A program made the position numbers and the translations under genes. Source: Chromera velia (Eukaryota > Sar > Chromeraceae). Taken from it: DNA of 23,408 bases. Positions 20,061 through 23,408 of this stretch are shown one piece after another (the stretch's first letter is position 1; the number at the start of each line of letters is the position of its first letter). The notes beneath the pieces are model-generated. The model was not told the origin of the DNA. It ran no database searches and saw nothing but the letters and a program-made list of their open reading frames with translations. The stretch covers positions 1 through 23,408 of the forward strand of contig JAHBMJ010002043.1 of the NCBI GenBank assembly GCA_018398765.1. Direction: 5' to 3'.

Positions 20061-20745
20061 ACCCAAGAGCTATAAGTATTAGAAAATCAGCTTTTAGAAG
20101 TATTTCGAAAATCAGACTAAAATTCTAAGTTAATTCGAAAATCAGACTAATTTTGTGGCACCGCAGGCGAATTTTTTTTTTTTTACCTACTAAAAATATT
20201 AGAAAATTAGCTTTTAGAACATGTTCGGAAACCAGACTAAAATTCAGAGTTGGCTCGGAAATCAGACTAGAATTCGAAGTCAGTTCGGAAATCAGACTAG
20301 AATTCGAAGTTAGTTCAAAAATCAGACTAAAATTTTAAGTTAGTTCGAAAATCAGACTAGTTTTTTAGCGCCGCAGGCGAAATTTTTTTTTTTTTAACTA
20401 AATATATAAGAAAATCAGCTTTTAGAACATGTTTGGAAACTAGACTAAAATTCAGCGTTAGCCCGAAAATCAAACTAAAAATTGAAGTCAGTTCAAAAAT
20501 TAGAATAGAATTCGAAGTCAGTTCGAAAAGCAAACTATAGCAAACTAAAATTCTAAGTCTGTTCAAAAATTAGACTAGAATTCGAAATCAGTTCAAAAAG
20601 CAGACTAAAATTCTAAATTACTTTGAAAATCAGACTAGAATTCGAAGTTAGTTCGAAAAGCAGACTAAAATTCTAAGTTAGTTCAAAAATTAGACTAGAA
20701 TTCGAAGTCAGTTCGAAAAGCAAATCAAAAATCTGACTAGTTTTT
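20060..20745. repeat. AT-rich 30-bp tandem repeat array, left arm and loop
   Basis: Variants of a 30-bp unit (GAATTCGAAGTCAGTTCGGA then AATCAGACTA) recur throughout. They are organised in larger blocks marked by CGCCGCAGGCGAA plus an A/T homopolymer and AGCTTTTAGAACATGTT, seen near 20201 and again near 20409. No protein is supported. Confidence 0.9.
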
Positions 20746-20755
20746 TGGCGCGCGA
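20561..20755. other. Loop of the giant inverted repeat
   Basis: The arms pair up to AAGTCT at 20560 and AGACTT from 20756. The roughly 195 bases between consist of further 30-bp units in left-arm orientation and end TTGGCGCGCGA. The unpaired units suggest repeat-number change or the junction of two element ends. Confidence 0.75.
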
Positions 20756-21245
20756 AGACTTAGAATTTTAGTCTGCTATAGTCTGCTTTTTGAACTGACT
20801 TCGAATTCTAGTCTAATTTTTAAACTGACTTCGATTTTTAGTCTGATTTTCGAGCTAACTCTGAATTTTAGTCTGGTTTCCAAACATGTTCTAAAAGCTA
20901 ATTTTCTTATATATTTAGTAAAAAAAAAAAAAAAATTTCGTCTGCGGCGCTAAAAAACTAGTCTGATTTTCGAACCAACTTAAAATTTTAGTCTGATTTT
21001 TGAACTAACTTCGAATTCTAGTCTGATTTCCGAACTGATTTCGAATTCTAGTCTGATTTCCGAGCCAACTCTGAATTTTAGTCTGGTTTCTGAACATGTT
21101 CTAAAAGCTAATTTTCTAATATTTTTAGTAAGTAAAAAAAAAAAAATTCGCCTGCGGTGCCACAAAATTAGTCTGATTTTCGAATTAACTTAGAATTTTA
21201 GTCTGATTTTCGAAATACTTCTAAAAGCTGATTTTCTAATACTTA
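20756..21245. repeat. AT-rich 30-bp tandem repeat array, right arm
   Basis: Reverse-complement counterpart of the left-arm array, with the same block markers (TCTGCGGCGCTAAAAAACTA at 20941-20960 and a related block near 21152-21165) in mirrored order. Confidence 0.9.
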
Positions 21246-22138
21246 TAGCTCTTGGGTTTTTTATCAAACATCTGCATGATTGCAATGCGATATGCAATAT
21301 CCAAAGTTATTACGATAATGATAACTGAATGAAGGGGGAAAACAAACAGTAAAGGGGGGGAAAGCCAGGAAAAGCAGTGAACAGAACGAGAAAGACGGGG
21401 GAAAAACACATGAAACACTGGAATGAGAAGGCGAAGTGTTAAGCATTCAGCCGCATTCAGCCCCCGTCTTTCTTCTTCTTCTTCTTCTCCTGCCTTGCCT
21501 TCTGCAAATTGTGTGCCTTTAAAATGTTTTTCTCCCATTAACTAAACTTTTTGGCAGGCTTTCCACCCTGGGGAGATGGACACCAAATGAAAAATGCCCC
21601 CCCTTCTTCCACTGCAGTTGTTTGACCTCATGGAAGAATCGGTCTCCCTGATCAAAGATTGTCTAACATTCATTGCATGCCTGCCCTTGCTTTGTGAAAT
21701 GGGCAACCTCTTTTGCGTGCTTTCTTTTTAGGATTTCAACGGTCTCGAATTTGGTCAGATCGGGAAAAGTGAGGGGGCAATACAAGTAGTATGTCTATCT
21801 TTTTGGGTGAGTAATGAAAGATAGACAGTGGCAGATCGACAAGGGGAAGAGAATGAAAGACAAGCAACGGCAGATTGATAGGGGGAAGAGAACCAAAGAT
21901 GGGCAGGGGGAAGAGAATCAAAGATAAACAGCGGGGGGGAAGAGTTTATGTACGCAGCTCGCGAACCAAGAAGGGCTTTTTGGTATACCTGCCGCTCTCT
22001 CCCTGCATAGACAAAGTACGCCTGGATAAGGCTTTACCGGCAGCGCTTTGAGTTGTAACCATTGAACTCAAATCGGCCTCCAAAAGCAGGAGCTTTCTTA
22101 TTGATGGGGCCTTCCAAGACAGCCTGCCGCTCCTCCAC

Positions 22139-22400
22139 ACCTAAACCTGTGGCTGCTGCAGAAGGGGGGAAGATATCCTGCCGCCCCCCCACACCAAAAC
22201 CTGTGGCTGCTGCAGAAGGGGGGAAGACATCCTGCCGCCCCCCCACACCAAAACCTATGGCTGCTGCAGAAGGGGGGAAGACATCCTGCCGCCCCCCCAC
22301 ACCGAAACCTGTAGCTGTTGCAGAAGGGGGGAAGACATCCTGCCGCCTCCCTACACCGAAACCTGTGGCTGCTGCAGAAAGGCGGGAGACAACTGCAGAA
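22139..22400. repeat. 54-bp minisatellite, right arm block 2
   Basis: About five units of the reverse-complement 54-bp repeat, matching left block 2. Confidence 0.95.
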
Positions 22401-22539
22401 GGGGGGAAGAACCCCAGACCAGCATCTCTGGTGTGACAGTCACGGATAGGTGGCTCAGTCTTGATTGTCACCACATCCTCTCCATCCATGACAACAACCC
22501 TCTCCTCGTCTGTGAAGCTCTTGCCCCCTTCAAGGCCCA

Positions 22540-22960
22540 CACCGATACCTATGGCTGCTGCAGAAGGGGGGAAGACATCCTGCCACCCCCCCCCACCAAA
22601 ACTTATGGCTGCTGCAGAAAGGGGAAAAACATTCTGCCGCTCCCTCACACCAAAACCTGTGGCTGCTGCAGAAGGGGGGAAGACATCCTGTCGCCCCCCC
22701 ATACCGAAAACTGTGGCTGCTGCAGAAGGGGGGAAGACATCCTGCCGCCCCCCTACACCAAAACCTGTGGCTGCTGCAGAAGGGGGAAAAACATTCTGCC
22801 GCTCCCTCACACCAAAACCTGTGGCTGCTGCAGAAGGGGGGAAGACATCCTACAGCCCCCCCATACCGAAAACTGTGGCTGCTGCAGAAGGGGGGAAGAC
22901 ATCCTGCCGCCCCCCTACACCAAAACCTGTGGCTGCTGCAGAAGGGGGAGAGATAACTGT
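22540..22960. repeat. 54-bp minisatellite, right arm block 1
   Basis: About eight units of the reverse-complement 54-bp repeat, matching left block 1. Unit variants (GGCAGGAT versus AGCAGAAT types) are partly shared between the arms in mirrored order. Confidence 0.95.
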
Positions 22961-23408
22961 AGAAGGAGGGAAGACCCCCAGACCAGGATCTCTAGCGTGA
23001 CTGTCACGGATAGGTGGCCTAGATAGGTAGCTTAGTCTCGATTGTGACCACATCCTCTCCATCTCCTTCCACGATAACAACCCTTTCCTCGTCTGTGAAG
23101 CTCTCGCCCCCCCCAGGGCTCTCAGCGACTTCCACTGAAGGCGGAGAGGATTCTGCACTTGCAGCACTCGATGCGTTTGCCTAACGTGCATGCAAAGTCC
23201 TTCGGTAGGCCTTCCACACGCCCCCAAACCGAGTCAGCTGCTCAATGTAGGCCTGGTGGTGTCTGTAATCCAGTCGTCTGCAAACAGAGGCGATGCTTAT
23301 GTCTCCAGGACACCCGACTACTTGCACTTCTGGAAGAATCTGCAAGCATGCTAAGGGGGGAGGGGGGGGGAGAAAGGAGTGATGAGGAGGAAGAGCGATA
23401 GGGGGGGG

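Larger units (their letters stand above)
17853..20560. repeat. Left arm of a giant inverted repeat
   Basis: This arm matches the reverse complement of 20756-23408 along essentially its whole length, with coordinate sums close to 41316 near the centre. Matched landmarks are the C-rich intron end and LDYRHHQAYIEQ exon, both 54-bp minisatellite blocks, the FEFNGYNSKRCR exon, the KFSQWEKN exon, the FGYCISHC stretch and the AT-rich 30-bp repeats. Differences are scattered substitutions and small indels. The left limit is a minimum, because the right arm runs off the window. Confidence 0.9.
21457..23350 (-). pseudogene. Inverted, damaged second copy of the transposon gene 3' part
   Basis: In minus-strand order it carries the LDYRHHQAYIEQLTRFGG exon with the same stop after LHAR, the SFTDEERV leaders, both minisatellite blocks, the FEFNGYNSKRCR exon, the TKFETVEIL exon with the same in-frame TAG, and the KPAKKFS exon. 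Compared with the left copy it has extra damage. The GT donor after LGSRE is CT (21957-21956). The CAA codon in KFSQWEK is TAA (21538-21540). Other substitutions are scattered. It is a nonfunctional mirror copy unless sequence beyond the window rescues it. Confidence 0.6.
20756..23408. repeat. Right arm of a giant inverted repeat (continues past window)
   Basis: Reverse-complement copy of about 17853-20560. Homology is still present at the last base of the window, so the arm, and probably an inverted copy of the DUF6729-like gene, continues beyond it. Confidence 0.9.

Noticed and set aside
22062-23026. Plus-strand frames in the right arm (Pro/Ala/Gly repeats and CGCCRRGEDI repeats)
   Set aside because: These are antisense shadows of the inverted minisatellite copy. 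The Cys-rich look is only a frame of the repeat.

Overview
This is nuclear DNA from an intron-rich microbial eukaryote. The main evidence is one large gene split by 21 short GT-AG introns. Other signs are abundant microsatellites and minisatellites, a membrane histidine-kinase remnant, and a large transposon-derived palindrome. There is no bacterial operon structure, and I saw no rRNA, tRNA or CRISPR array. A free-living protist or alga is likely; a chromerid-like alveolate (Chromera type) or other secondary alga is my best guess. That is inference from genome style, not proof.

Layout. (1) 1-1083: AT-rich to mixed intergenic DNA with no convincing gene. (2) 1084-3151, + strand: decayed remnant of a membrane-bound sensor histidine kinase. 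It has a multi-helix membrane region with two in-frame TAG codons, an intron, then a HisKA H-box (HETRN..NGI). No ATPase or receiver domain follows. (3) 3152-5594: intergenic, with a small MITE-like inverted-repeat element (3205-3414) and microsatellites. (4) 15976 down to 5595, - strand: a complete ABCB/P-glycoprotein-type exporter. I could join 22 exons with every phase agreeing, giving 4275 coding bases and 1424 residues (TMD1-NBD1-acidic linker-TMD2-NBD2). Its introns hold several simple-repeat arrays. (5) 15977-16601: divergent intergenic region. (6) 16602-18083, + strand: degenerate, intron-containing gene resembling the transposon-associated DUF6729 family (zinc ribbon). It is followed by 54-bp minisatellite arrays and further exon-like fragments up to about 19861. 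(7) About 17853-23408: a giant inverted repeat. The left arm (about 17853-20560) is repeated in reverse orientation as the right arm (20756-23408, running off the window), around a loop of about 195 bp.

The ABC gene is the only clearly intact gene. A 227-bp stretch of its two nucleotide-binding domains differs at only three bases, which points to recent gene conversion inside the gene. The right half of the window is best read as two copies of one transposon joined tail to tail. Their AT-rich, 30-bp-repeat-bearing 3' ends meet at the centre of the palindrome. The right copy carries lesions that the left lacks: a broken splice donor and a premature stop.
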